Source of the DNA: Thamnaconus septentrionalis
Lineage: Eukaryota; Chordata; Actinopteri; Tetraodontiformes; Monacanthidae
Length of the DNA stretch: 64,000 nucleotides
Assembly: GCA_009823395.1 (NCBI GenBank)
Contig: CM020501.1
Span: 7,293,361 to 7,357,360, forward strand
Direction: 5' to 3'
This document shows, piece by piece, positions 46,560 through 57,955 of the stretch (its first letter is position 1; each line of letters opens with the position of its first letter). The notes beneath the pieces were generated by a model. The model did no database searches. It saw nothing but the letters and a program-made list of their open reading frames with translations, and had not been told where the DNA came from. A program made the translations under genes and the position numbers.

Positions 46560-47260
46560 CATAATCCCCATAACCTAGGCAGAGAATGGCGAGAGCCTGC
46601 ACGCCTAATGCCAACAGTCAATACTCAGATAAGTGAATAAATAGTTATCTGGAGCTTTTTTGTAGGTCACAAGTCATTCCTCTCCATCTCTTTACAAAGC
46701 GCGGCGTATTCCATGGCCTGGCCCAGATAGGACGGGTGAAAGGAACCATTTCATTTACTCTTATCAGGAAGGGAAGGGGAGAGAAAAGGGGGGAGAGAAG
46801 GAAAGAGAGGGAGCGTCTTCTCGGCCAGATACCTGCAAACGAGCCTGCGAGAGCCGTGCTTCTCATTCAGACGGAGGTTTCGGGACATAATAATGAAGAG
46901 GGGAGGGAGGAATAATGCAACGAGAAAACACTCACAGACAGCGAGAGAGTGTGTGTGACGGGCTTGAAAATGTCCATGTCGGTCAGCGCAGTTCCTCCTG
47001 CTTTTGAGGAATGCAAGTGGATGTGTGCAATTTTCCCCCCCCAGCCTGTCCGTTGATATTCCAGCAAGATTACAAGGCGTGTTTGATGAAGTAACTCATA
47101 GTAAATAATTGAAAATTTAAAGAGAGATCAAATTTTAAAGGGCGGTTAAGTTCACAGGAGGCCAGCTGCAGGCTTGAGTTTTTCATTATTTATCTCCAGT
47201 AACTGGCTCAAAATTCCCCTTTTTGCCTCATTCATGGATCACATTATGGTATTCAGCAGG
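46560..47260. promoter_or_regulatory. candidate conserved blocks in pax5 first intron
   Basis: Two complex arms (46560-46880 and 47050-47260) carry GATA-type cores (CTCAGATAAG, AGTTATCTGG, ACTCTTATCAGG) and TAAT-type motifs (GTAAATAATTGAAAATTT). The arms are separated by a short GA/CA-rich segment. Confidence 0.35.
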
Positions 47261-47431
47261 CGTATTAACTTGTTCTCATTCTATGCTGTTTAAATACAAA
47301 TAAGGCACAGTTCAATTGGATTTATATATCAACACATATTTTCTTTAAGCATGTACTTCTACACAGAATCAATCACCTGCTGTGTTGAACAAAATTTGGT
47401 GATTTCCAAAAGTCTAAATGTTTTTATATGC

Positions 47432-47436
<5 letters not shown>

Positions 47437-47500
<64 letters not shown>
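47437..47500 (+). repeat. (AT)32 microsatellite
   Basis: A 64-bp perfect AT tract, fully self-complementary, in the pax5 first intron. Confidence 0.95.
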
Positions 47501-47504
<4 letters not shown>

Positions 47505-48719
47505 CTATTGGGCCCGACTATGTTAAGTCAGGGTTTAATCATTTCTCAATTGCTTGAACAAGCAGCAGCTTGCAAAGATTCCCTTAAATGCACCACAACA
47601 GCCATGAACTTGTTCACGCTCAGTTAATTGGACACGTTAGATGATTAATGGCTGTGGAGCCTGTGATTCTGTGATAAAGTTTGTACCCACCTCAAGGTGT
47701 CATGCTGTTGGAAGGCATGAGGGTTTGAGAGCAGCTTCTATGGAGGGTTGCACGAGATGCACCTCAGTCTATATATTGCTTTCTTTTGTAAAGAAGCGAT
47801 TGCTTTTCAAATTGCGCTGTTCTGTGGGCTGCTGGCTTCTGCATAATGAGGCTTCCTCCATTTGAAAAGAATCATAATAATAATAATAAAAAGCACTAGG
47901 AAGTGACCAAATGGCTGCATCAACCATTTGGAAATGTGTTTGTATTTGCACAGAATGAGACTCTTTGCACTTGGTGGGTGTGTGGACGTATTCATATCTG
48001 AGCCGGTGAAGGCTGTGCATATGTGTGTTTTTATTTTTATGCTGTTGCCGGAAAGAAAAGGATGGGGGGGGGGGGCAAACAGGTTCAGGGGACAGCTTTG
48101 TGTTTAAGGGGGTATCCCTGCTGGGGTAATGTGTTTAAAATCTATTACGCCCATAGCTAGGATTAGTGTGTGTGGACCAGAGTGCCAGTGTGTTCCAAAG
48201 ATGCTGTGTGTGTGTGTGTGTATGTGTTTCCCCTAAAGACGTAATCACTATGGTAATACAAAAGCCAGTGGATTATGTGATAGAAAAAAAATCTGCTTGA
48301 TTTACACTCTGCCTTTGGTGAGATATACACATATACAGTATAAACACAAACTACAGGGGAGCGGGCAGGAAGTGTGTTCTTTTTGGACTGTATGCCACTA
48401 CTGCTCGCTGCCTGTCTGCCCTAGTAACACCGTTCGTATCGCAGCCTCACACTGTCTGCACTGAAATGCCTTTCTTTTTTTTTTCTCAGTGGTGAGTTTG
48501 CACAGGTGTAAATGTAACAAGTGCATGCTGGGAAAGGCCCCAGGCCTGGCATTTGAACCCAGACAATCGTCTTGTCCAGTGAAATTTGATTTGCAAAAGT
48601 TAACAGTTGATAAGTCACAGTAGTTGATATCTGATTACTTGCTTTTCATTCATGTTTTATCTTCTCAGCTGCAGTTATTTATTAAAAGATTGTTTTACCA
48701 ACGTTAACTCTTGATAAAA

Positions 48720-49090
48720 ACTTTCGCCTTATTAACCAGCTCGCTTAGCCTGCACTGTCTTGACACACATTTCACGTCCTCGGATGCTACGATCTCAAAT
48801 TTGCCTGATCAAAGATTTAACAGGCAGCTCTGATTGACCAGATCCTGCATTAGAAGAGCGGCGGATTAAAAACAGTTGATAACAAGGTTTCCACTGTGGT
48901 CAATTGTTGTGTACACCAGTCAGATTCTCTTTCATCCCTCAGGGGCGATATTAGTGGTATCCTTCAGTAAAGGGCCGAGGCCAGACCCCGGTCAATAATT
49001 AATTGAAATCCCTTCATTTCCTTAAGATCTAAGCTTATTCCAGCTCGAGTGAAAATGGGCAAAGTTTGCACTTGAGGAAAGTCCAGTGGG
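48720..49090. promoter_or_regulatory. candidate conserved block with a TCF/LEF site in pax5 first intron
   Basis: Contains TGATCAAAGATTT (48806), a good TCF/LEF consensus, plus GGCGGATTAAAAACAG (48861), GTCAATAATTAATTG (48991) and GCTTATTCCAGC (49033). Wnt input at the midbrain-hindbrain boundary is known biology for this gene group. The link here is inference. Confidence 0.38.
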
Positions 49091-49726
49091 GGAGTTGTTG
49101 TGCTGAGCCAGTAAAACGACATCTACGCGACTTGATGCTTAACTGACTCCGGCCGAGATGAAACGCAAAACGCAACCACGCGGCGGTGAAGTGGTGGGGT
49201 GTCGTGGTGATAGATCCACTCGGATGTTGACAATGCAGGTGGAATGAGGAAAAACATTAATTGAGATTCTCAACTCCTAAAAAGGTAGTTGGTGGTGAAT
49301 AATTCCACAATATGGCAAAATTACCAGGAAATCTGTCCTTGAGGGAGAAACGGCGACTTATTATTATGAATCCTCTCAAAGGCTACGTGCCCTCTATTCT
49401 GAGCTCTGAAAAGAGGGCATAATACAAAAGAATAAGTGTTGACGTATGTTTCTATAAACTGGAACACTTTGGAAAGGCCACATCATGGCAGTGGATGATA
49501 AAATAAATTGCGAAGTTTTTATTTCGGATGTTATAATGCAGCCAAATCCACAATCATTCATCCCTTTAAAACCTATTGCCCCCTCATTTGGTCATTCCCA
49601 GTCATTTGCTTTCCACTGTAACTCATTCCAATCACCAGTACATAATTGAACCAATTCATTTTTTAGTGCCGTATTTTGCTCATCTCTGACCTACTGTTTA
49701 TCTTTTTCCCTGTCTGTCTCTCGCAG

Positions 49727-49892
49727 GGCATGGTGGAGTGAACCAGCTGGGAGGTGTATTTGTAAACGGCAGGCCCCTCCCAGATGTGGTGCGACAGCGA
49801 ATCGTGCAGCTCGCCCACGAAGGTGTGCGGCCCTGCGACATCTCCCGCCAGCTACGGGTCAGCCACGGGTGTGTCAGCAAAATTCTGGGCAG
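49727..49892 (+). CDS. pax5: pax5 exon 2 (paired domain, PAI subdomain)
   Basis: This 166-nt exon, the usual size for Pax2/5/8, encodes (R)[20 protein letters not shown], then [19 protein letters not shown] and [15 protein letters not shown]. These are the beta-hairpin and helices 1-3 of the N-terminal DNA-binding half. Acceptor ctctcgcag|GG and donor GGCAG|gtacaa enclose it. In the exon 1B numbering, residues 42 and 46 read Gln and Glu, whereas the Pax2/5/8 consensus is Glu and Gln (IVELAHQG). The DNA (GTG CAG CTC GCC CAC GAA GGT) leaves no doubt about the reading. All other paired-domain positions in this exon match the family. Confidence 0.98.
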
Positions 49893-50875
49893 GTACAAGG
49901 CACACACACACGCACAATGAGCATTTCACTCTGTTTTCAACTAGAAACAGGTTGAGAGCTCGTCACACTGGCACATTGGCAGCTGACTTTGTGTCGTGTA
50001 AAAAATGTTCCTTCCTGGTTGGGAAAGAAACAGAGCAAGAATGGAAGTGCAGGAGAGAGCGTTCTATTCTCTAAAACTCACTCCTCTTCTACCCGCCTCG
50101 GCGCCGTCCTCCTCCATTTCTGCTGGCTCCTCGTTTCTCTCTCTGTTCTCCACTCCTCTCCGCGTTCTCCCTTTTTCTTCCCTTCTCCCCTCCCCAATAT
50201 TTCTCTCCTCTTCCCTCTCTCGCATTCTTCCCTCTGTCCGCCTCTTCCTGCCCTTTCAAAGCTAAATTCAAGAGCAAATCCCTGCTCGTTCCGTCCCCCT
50301 CGAGAAGAAAGGGTGGGTCGGCGGTGGTGGCGATGGTGGTGGTGGGGAGACAAAGGGGAAAAGATTCATCACTTTTTTGGGGAATTAGCATCAAAATGAA
50401 AGCGGCACCATATTTTCCGCCACCACCAACCCATTCCCTTCACCCCCGCACCCCTTAAAAAAAGGAAGACTGAGAAAGTCAAGAACAGGGAGCCCAATTC
50501 CAAGAAGGGGAAAAGGGGCGTTCGAGCAGGACTGTACAGGAAGAGGAAAAAAATTTGCAGGAGAGACAGGGACACCATGTGAGGGGACGGAGGCGAAGGA
50601 TTAGCTGCAGCGACCCTCAGCTATATCAAAAAAATGTGTTGCTCATTGTTCTCCCTCGTTTTTCCTTTTCTCCCCCTGCTCCACGTCGTTGTCTCTCTAC
50701 CTTCCCCCCCATCCTGACTGTTCAACTCACTGAAGCGTTACGTTGGGAAGGGGGGGGGATCAAGGGATGGAAGGAGGGAGGGAGAAAGAAAGGGAGGGTT
50801 GTTTTATCCTCTCCTCTCTGTCTCTCCAGCGCCAGCAGAACAAAAACACCAACTCTACAACTCTGTGCATGTGCG

Positions 50876-50876
<1 letters not shown>

Positions 50877-50924
<48 letters not shown>

Positions 50925-50930
50925 CGTGCA
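50877..50930 (+). repeat. (TG)n microsatellite
   Basis: About 22 TG units ending in CGTG units, in pax5 intron 2. Confidence 0.94.
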
Positions 50931-51075
50931 TTTCACGCGAATATCAATAACCACGCTCGTTTATTCGCCGATGATTCAGCTGTGAATAATTTAAATAGTT
51001 TTCCATTTGGAAATAGATTGTTTTTCCTTTTAGCTCTCTTTACACTCCAGCTGCGAAACGGGGCAAGCGCAGCCA
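50930..51075. promoter_or_regulatory. candidate conserved block in pax5 intron 2
   Basis: Complex A/T-rich sequence directly after a (TG)n tract: CGAATATCAATAACCACG (50938), GATTCAGCTGTGAATAATTT (50972) and CCATTTGGAAATAG (51003; a CArG-like core). Confidence 0.3.
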
Positions 51076-53501
51076 TCACATTTTGACGGGCACGCGCACA
51101 CACACGGAAGGGCGCAGGCACACACAAAGACAAGGAAATGCACATTTACACCGGCACACATCTCCGCCGAAGGGATTACTCTACCGTACAGCGGCCGAGC
51201 GAGAGAGAGAGAGAGAGAGGGAGAGAGAGAGAGGCAGAGCAGCAGGTTTAAGACTGACTGACAGCTTGCATCCACACAGAGCATCCCCCCTTTCTCTGCA
51301 AGCTGCGGAGCAGCATTTGCTGTCCTCTCCCTGCCCCCATTGGCCCTTCTGCATGCAAATACATTCATGGAATAGCCATGGTGGACACCAAAATGCCTGA
51401 GTCTGGGAGTCAGTGTGAAGCAGGTTGTGCGTGTATGATGGCGTCTCTCTCTGTGTCACCGTCCACTTGACTTTCTGCCACAATATCAAACCACCCGAGA
51501 CAAACAAACGGCACACAGTGATTTTCAGCACGGAGACATTATGGTCCACAGTTTGGAGGATACTCGCGGTTATTAATACCAATGGCTGCCGTTTCCCCCT
51601 TGTTTGTCCAGTGATGGGCAGTGCTGGGAGGATGAAGGTCCCACATTATGTCCATTTTCAGGTCATTTGCAGCAACCCCACACAATAGGTTATCAGAAAA
51701 AACATACAAACTGGGGGAAAAAAAACAGCTCATGTTTACCACTTTGTTTACAGCGTCCAACAAAAAATTGCTCGTAATAACATTCTTCGAAACTGATGCT
51801 TTGCTTTGTTGCAAGGCATCCACCAGGAAGACAGAGGGCAGATTGAGTGGATTGTGTTGGCACTAACCTACAAGGAGGGTCTGACAGGGATCGGTGTCTG
51901 TTGTGACTTCACAAAGGGCCAGAAAGGGTGGACTTTTATCGTTATTTTATGGTTTATTAACTGGCTGCAGACACCTACATCTGCAACACTGGTAAAGTGA
52001 AATTTGCGTGATACGAAAGACAACCAGGGCCTGGACTATATTGATGGTGTTTTTGCTCTGATGAAAACTGTTTAATGTTTAAAGTTGATGTAAGTTTAGC
52101 GTCAAACTTACAAGACCTTTCAGCAGAGATAATTCCAATCTAACGAATAGAACACAACTACAGATAGCAGCACAATAAAATGAAAAAGAGCAAGATGACA
52201 ATTGATTACTCTTACATCTATGCATTTTGTTACCACTTTTACTAACCTATTTAAATATAGTCAGGAAACTGGACTGTTTTCTCCACCTCCATCTGAGCAA
52301 TACAGACATCTTGCTTTCTGAAGAAAAATGGATTACTTGATTTTTTTTTTTCATGTCTTTTTATGCTTGAAATTATTTATTTATTTCGATTTGGAGATAT
52401 TTTTGGGGGAAAATTATAATATTGAAATGGGACTGCAAAGGTCAACCGGAGATGAGAACAGTGATCAACTAGAGGTCAGGAGAAACTATTGATCATATGA
52501 AAGACAGTTGGGAGTTTTGGATACTGTTGCTCCATTGTGATGTGGTTTCAGCCAGTTTAATTTCTCAGCGTAAAGAGATGAAGGCATGAATAAACACAAA
52601 GTGTCTCAGGTGTCTAATTAAAGCATGAGGCTAGTTTTCTATACTTTTTCCTCAGTTTTCTTCGATTCCCATCAGATAAACAAAACCAACAATCACTTTG
52701 AGGGAAAACAAGTCTAATAATAATGATGCTTGTATATTCCTATGCGTCATAACTCATGAAGGAGTATTATTTCTAAAACAAACAAACAAACAAACAAACA
52801 AAAAACTATGAATTACTTCCACATTTGCTCATTAATTGGAATCATTATCTAGCGGCAAGACTGAAGTTCATTTTATGTGGAAACAATGATGCAGCATCGA
52901 GAAGGCAGCATCTATATCCTGCTTGGGCTGAGTTTGGTTAGACTCATATTCTGGTGTCATGAATGACCAACAATAAGTGCAGGATTATCTGTAGCATTAA
53001 TATTATGTCTGGATTTGTGGCACAGAGTATCCAAAAACCACATATAATTGTTAGTCAAACAATTCAAATGTAAGTGTAGAATTTTCCCCAACAATAATGA
53101 AATTCTTCTTTTTTTTTTTTTTTATTTGCATCACAGAGATTGTATGGCTGCATTGGGTCTTAAGCCAACAGTCAAAACATTTGAGGCAAAGCAATGACTG
53201 GATTCAGGAATATTGCTAAGGAGGTTCACACAGCTACACACGCTAAGTACCAATCATATTGAAAGTCCTTGGGACATATTGCCATCAAGACAGGTGCCCT
53301 GTTTTAATGTGCACCAGTTTGGGTGATGTGAAAAGATTCTAACACTTAGCGGGCAACATTGAAATCGATTACACAAAACGAGATGAGTATACATGTTGAT
53401 GTATTTTTCAACCACCAGCAGACTCACAAACACCCTCCTCTTGCTCTGTACCACATGTCCGATGCGTCATGGGAGTGTTTCTCTTTTTCTTTTTTTTGCA
53501 G

Positions 53502-53699
53502 GTACTATGAAACGGGCAGTATCCGCCCCGGGGTTATCGGGGGATCCAAACCAAAGGTTGCTACTCCCAAAGTGGTCGACAAGATCGCAGATTACAAACG
53601 CCAAAACCCCACCATGTTTGCCTGGGAGATCCGGGACAGGCTCCTGGCCGAGAGGGTGTGCGACAACGACAGCGTCCCCAGCGTCAGCTCCATCAACAG
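53502..53699 (+). CDS. pax5: pax5 exon 3 (paired domain, RED subdomain)
   Basis: This 198-nt exon encodes (R)[20 protein letters not shown], then [40 protein letters not shown] and VSSINR. It is the linker and the C-terminal helical half of the paired domain. LLAER is Pax5-type; Pax2 and Pax8 have LLAEG. The acceptor has a long T-rich tract (tctttttttgcag|G) and the donor is AACAG|gtaccg. Substitutions against mammalian Pax5 are conservative (K to R in GSIRPG, E to D twice, T to S in DNDS). Confidence 0.98.
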
Positions 53700-54275
53700 G
53701 TACCGCACTTCTGTGCATAAACTAAAAAATCACCTCATAGCAACAGGTACGGACAGGAGGCGGCCCTAGTGCATTATAACACTGGATATCTATACGTGTG
53801 CAGCTGTGTGTGTGTGTGTGTGCGTGCGTGCGCGCTGGAAAAGAGAAGAGGCCCCAGTCTCCATATGCATGAAGTGGCTGCAGCTCAGTGGTTCAACACG
53901 ATGGTACAATGACAACCCTTTCCCCTGAGCACAGAGGCAGAGAAAAGGGAGGGATGGCGAAATAACAGAGAAGAAGGAGTGAGCAAAAGAGGCGGACAAA
54001 AGGGAAGGAAGGTGCGCGAGGAGCGAGGGAGGCAGCGGGCACAAAAGGCAGAGGGAAGAAAGAGGGCGAGGACGGCAGAGCACGCGGGAGGAGAGGAAGA
54101 AGAGAGGAAGAGACGGAGGAAGAGAAGGGCTTGCATGAGCAGCCAAGCAGGAAGTGTGAGGCCCCTCTGCCATGTCAGCCGGCCTCAGCCACTTCACGCG
54201 CACAGATGCACGCACACACACACACGCACGCACACTCGATCCCGCTCCCACGATGGTCATGTTCTCGCTGTCGCT

Positions 54276-54332
<57 letters not shown>

Positions 54333-54417
54333 GCTGCCGCGTACTCGCACAAACACAAACGACCACTTCACACACACTAATATCTCTTCCTCTCTCCTCC
54401 TCCTCCTCCTCCTCCAG
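53700..54417 (+). other. pax5 intron 3 (718 nt)
   Basis: A short intron dominated by purine-rich sequence (about 53940-54130), a (CT)n tract (54280-54329) and a (TCC)n run that forms the polypyrimidine tract of the exon 4 acceptor. Reading through the exon 3 donor would add 23 codons and then stop at 53767. Confidence 0.85.
54280..54329 (+). repeat. (CT)n microsatellite upstream of pax5 exon 4
   Basis: About 24 CT units, ending 89 bp before exon 4. A TCC-rich run (about 54383-54415) then forms the splice polypyrimidine tract. Confidence 0.95.
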
Positions 54418-54482
54418 GATCATCCGAACAAAGGTTCAGCAGCCGCCCGGCCAAACAGGCTCAGTGTCGGCTCACAACTTAG
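54418..54482 (+). CDS. pax5: pax5 exon 4 (end of paired domain and linker)
   Basis: This 65-nt exon encodes (R)IIRTKVQQPPGQTGSVSAHNL plus one base. IIRTKVQQP is the invariant end of the Pax2/5/8 paired domain, and PPGQ parallels PPNQ of mammalian PAX5. The linker that follows (TGSVSAHNL) is shorter and different from mammalian (PVPASSHSIV). The acceptor tcctcctccag|G is supplied by a (TCC)n repeat. The donor is TTAG|gtaagg, phase 1. Confidence 0.95.
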
Positions 54483-56189
54483 GTAAGGCCGCAGCTCTGG
54501 AATCCCCCTTTCCAACTGCCAGAGTGAATTTTACGCCGGCGCCGCTTTTTGTGCGAGTCTCTCAGGAGCGGGCACCTTCCTCCCCCAACTCCCTCCCCCC
54601 ATCACCACCACCACCACCACCACCTCCCGTGCGGAGCAAGGAGCGAGCGCACGTTAGAACCTCTGGAGCTTGACGCACAAAGAAAACACAATGTGAAATG
54701 TTAACCGCAGCCAATGTTCTGCGCTTCAATGGCTTTTTATGAAGATGTCCAACAATTTATGGCATTTACACAGCCTCCTTTTTGAAAAAAAATAGGGAAA
54801 AAAGTCTTTGCGGAACAGTTTGGCCCTTTCAGAATTTCTCAGTTTTTTCAATTGAGAGGATTGTTGAGATTGACTTGTTTCTCCAAAGTAAATGTGTCAG
54901 GCACAGTTAGTTTTTGCAGAGTAATACATCGTGCTCTTCAGTCATATTTCTTAGCTCTACAACGTCTATAGACGTGGCCAGAGTGCTTGTGATGGAAAGG
55001 CCTTCGATGGCAGTTTCTGCCGTTACATGTATCTAAAGGGATACAGACCAAGTATCCCCGTAAACTAGAAAAATGCATTGTTGGGCAGTTACAGCTGACA
55101 AGTTTCCTGGTTATGTGATTCAATTGAAAATGAACGTAGATGTACATTCTTAGTCGATTGTTGGATTTGATGAAATCTTGTTAAAACACTGTTTAGAAAC
55201 GACAGCATTTCCAGTGTTATTGAACATAAAATGTTTTCTTTGCGCGTTAAGTCATCCAAGGTGGATGCTCACAATTTTGGCCTGTTACTTACTGAAATAA
55301 CTGCACTTGCAATCGACTGTGTTTAGGGAGGTTTATTTTCTCCATTCAATACTTTAAGTCTTCTCGGAAACATCCCAATGTCTTGTAATATTTGTCATGG
55401 CAACAGAAATGTGCACCCTCTCCCTCAACACGACTCCCGATTTTGTTGTGTGCAGCATTTCTCTGCTGTGCCAAATATTGCAGATACTCAAAAACATAAG
55501 GAAATGTGCTTCAGGTTCAAAATACCTCATCATGCAGATAAACTTAAAAAAAATAAATGGTGTGTTTCCATATGGTGTGTTTTCATTCTGCAATATGACT
55601 TGACATCATTTCAAGATTAAAGGAAACACACCTTCTCAAGTTTGGTTATTTCTGAACACACCTCTTCAACTTTTCCTGGTAAAGCAAGTCAGTGTCATTA
55701 AATAATACCTTGACCATAATATTACAAATAGCACAATAAGATATCAAATTTCCAATTGGGTCACTGCTAATCCATCATCTATTATACCACTGACCGACTG
55801 TCACCAAGAAAACTTCTAATGAAATTGTCTTTCAAGTACAGCGCATCACAGTTTTGGGATTCTGACAACAGTTTCAATCACATTTTCACTCCTGCAGTTT
55901 ACCGTCAGGTGACCTGCTCAACCTGTTTACATTTGGTTCAAAGGGTGAGTTCAGTCAGAGATTGTGCATAATGCCAGGACGTCCCTTGTCGTGGGTGATA
56001 TAGTTTTTACGTTTCCAATAGCGACTTTTAGGTCTATAATCCAAACAAATACATATATGTATGACCTAAATCCTCTCCTCCTGCTGCCTACTGATATTCT
56101 AGTGTTTCCTTGTAAGAATCACACACCGAGGAAATATATCTATTACAGCTGTGACGGAAACATCATTTCCTTTGATTCGATGAGTATCT

Positions 56190-56660
56190 CACCACGCAAA
56201 TAAATATGAGAGCCCATCTCGCTCCCGCTGTATCAGCTCCTTAGTTTGCCCTGCAGTGGATTGTGTTTCCGTATCGCTCATATCTTCATAATCGCACATT
56301 GTCTATTAATCTAAATTAATTTCACACGTGCTGCTCCCTGACTCCTGCCTCTCTACACACATTTAGACAGCAGCCACTCGCACATACACACACACACACA
56401 CACACATACACATACACACGCACACACAACGCACGGCGACAGATTACACAGATAAATGGGTCCCACTCCCAGGCGGAAAATTGAACATTTGGATTTGCTG
56501 AATAAAAGCGCTGCGTTCTGATAAAAAAAAGGGGCGAAAAGAAAGAGAAAGGAAAATCAGATAATTGAAGTGCTAAATCAAGTGATGGGAAAAGGAGGGA
56601 TATGCATTCATTATACTCCCTCTGTCGTTAGCCAAGGAGTAAGGAGGCTGGAAGGGACCT
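56190..56660. promoter_or_regulatory. candidate conserved blocks in pax5 intron 4
   Basis: Complex sequence on both sides of a (CA)n tract. The left arm has ATTAATCTAAATTAATTTC (56304). The right arm has GATAATTGAAGTGCTAAATC (56560) and GCATTCATTATAC (56603). Confidence 0.28.
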
Positions 56661-57559
56661 CGATCGTCTAGTTTATCTTTTTTCTTCTTCTTTTTTTTTA
56701 ATTCCCTTTTTCGGTCTTGTCTTTCTGTGTTTGGGGGGTCTGCTGGGAGAGGGGATTAGGATGTCTGTCTCCACACCTTTCGGTCCCTCCTGGGATACCA
56801 TACTGTCACTCAAACCCACGTCCGCTCACAGGGGCACAGATAAGGGACCAACGAATCAGTGACTGTATGTCTCAGCGTGTGTGTGTGTGTCAGGAGGTTG
56901 CAAAATGAGTGTGTGTGTGTCACTGAAGCGGTGACAAGTATGTCGCTGTGTTGCCCAGTGCGGAACTTGTCTCCTCGAGGGGGAAGATTAGAAGGAGACA
57001 CAAGCAGTAAAATACAGACACTGAGCAGCGTCCCCTCGGAATTTTCAGTTTTGGTCCTTCAGTTTTGGTCTCTTTGGCCAAGTACATTTTGAAAGATTAA
57101 AATGCGTCACTTTTAAATTTCAAACGAATAAAGTGGATTTTTATACATTTTGTCGTCGTTGGTCGCTGCACTCCAGCAGTGCTTTCGAGACTGAGATTGC
57201 TCGCCACTGTCACTGCCTGTAGATCAGAGGCATCTCATTCTCCATATATGTCAGATGAGTCATCATTCTGTTTGTTACTATACATATATATATATATAAG
57301 AAAAAAAAGTTTTTAGATCAATAATCAATTCCTCTTCTTTTGCGATACTCAGGGAAGCCTATGAAACTGTCAAGCCCCTAAAGGTGCCTTTCATTAAATA
57401 TTATTTGACAAAAGCCACAAGTGGCTTTTGGATTGACTTTTTAAGACAGTTATGTTTGAGGGAAGTGGACTATTTTACCAAAGCCCAGATGTGGGTGATA
57501 GCTGGTGGCTGAGCTGCCGTGTGAAATACTGAATTAAGGAGACTTAACTCAGGAAAGGG

Positions 57560-57900
57560 GAGAGAAGTGACTCTGAACATGGTGAACATGGTTTTTGTGC
57601 CAGACGGGCTGCAGGTCGGACTGTTTCACAAACTGCTGGGATGTTCATGGCATCACAACCATCTCCAGGGCTCACAGAGAGGCATCCTGAAAGGAGAAAA
57701 TATCCATTGAGCAGCAGTTTGTGTGGAGGAAGATGCCTTGTCGATGTCAGGGGTCAGAGGTCAGGATGAACTGACTGGTTGGAGACTGTAGAAAAGCATC
57801 AATAACTCAATCTACCACTCCAGTACAACATCTCTGAGGGCAAAACACAACCTACCTTCAAAAACACTCTATGGCCACTTTATTAGTTACCTGCCGCCTC
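57560..57900 (+). mobile_element. DNA-transposon relic just upstream of pax5 exon 5
   Basis: Several phrases match, in order, a very common fish DNA-transposon relic known to me from memory: TTCACAAACTGCTGGGATGT (57625), ACAACCATCTCCAGGGCTCA (57656), GAGAAAATATCCATTGAGCA (57697), ATGCCTTGTCGATGTCAGGG (57732), and finally a terminal-repeat-like ATGGCCACTTTATTAG (57870). The matches follow the transposase strand, but the frame is broken and internally deleted, so it is dead. It is probably Tc1/mariner-like, but the family name is uncertain. Confidence 0.62.
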
Positions 57901-57955
57901 AAACAGTGCCACCGTCACCCTCAACGTATATGTGTGTGTGTCATCTCGTCTGCAG

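Larger units (their letters stand above)
42357..49726 (+). other. pax5 intron 1B-2
   Basis: A 7,370-nt intron. It holds (CAG)14 (43413-43454), (CA)n followed by (GAA)n (44108-44210), (CT)n, (GA)n, (ACTG)n and (AT)n tracts. It also has regulatory-looking blocks at about 46560-46880, 47050-47260 and 48720-49090. There is no coding exon I can support. Confidence 0.8.
49893..53501 (+). other. pax5 intron 2
   Basis: A 3,609-nt intron. It contains (TG)n at 50877-50930, a GA tract near 51200, a regulatory-looking block at about 50930-51075 and octamer motifs (ATGCAAAT at 51353, ATTTGCAT at 53124). The stretch 51900-53300 is A/T-rich with nothing I recognise. Confidence 0.85.
54483..57955 (+). other. 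pax5 intron 4
   Basis: A 3,473-nt intron. It has a (CA)n run near 56388-56430, possible regulatory blocks at about 56190-56345 and 56440-56660, and a DNA-transposon relic at about 57560-57900 whose end lies only some 55 bp before exon 5. The stretch 54700-56190 is A/T-rich with nothing I recognise. Confidence 0.85.

Noticed and set aside
53700..53766. Extension of the Pax5 paired-domain exon past 53699 ([11 protein letters not shown] and onward).
   Set aside because: This is read-through of the exon 3 donor. Splicing to exon 4 restores the invariant SSINR-IIRTKVQQP junction.
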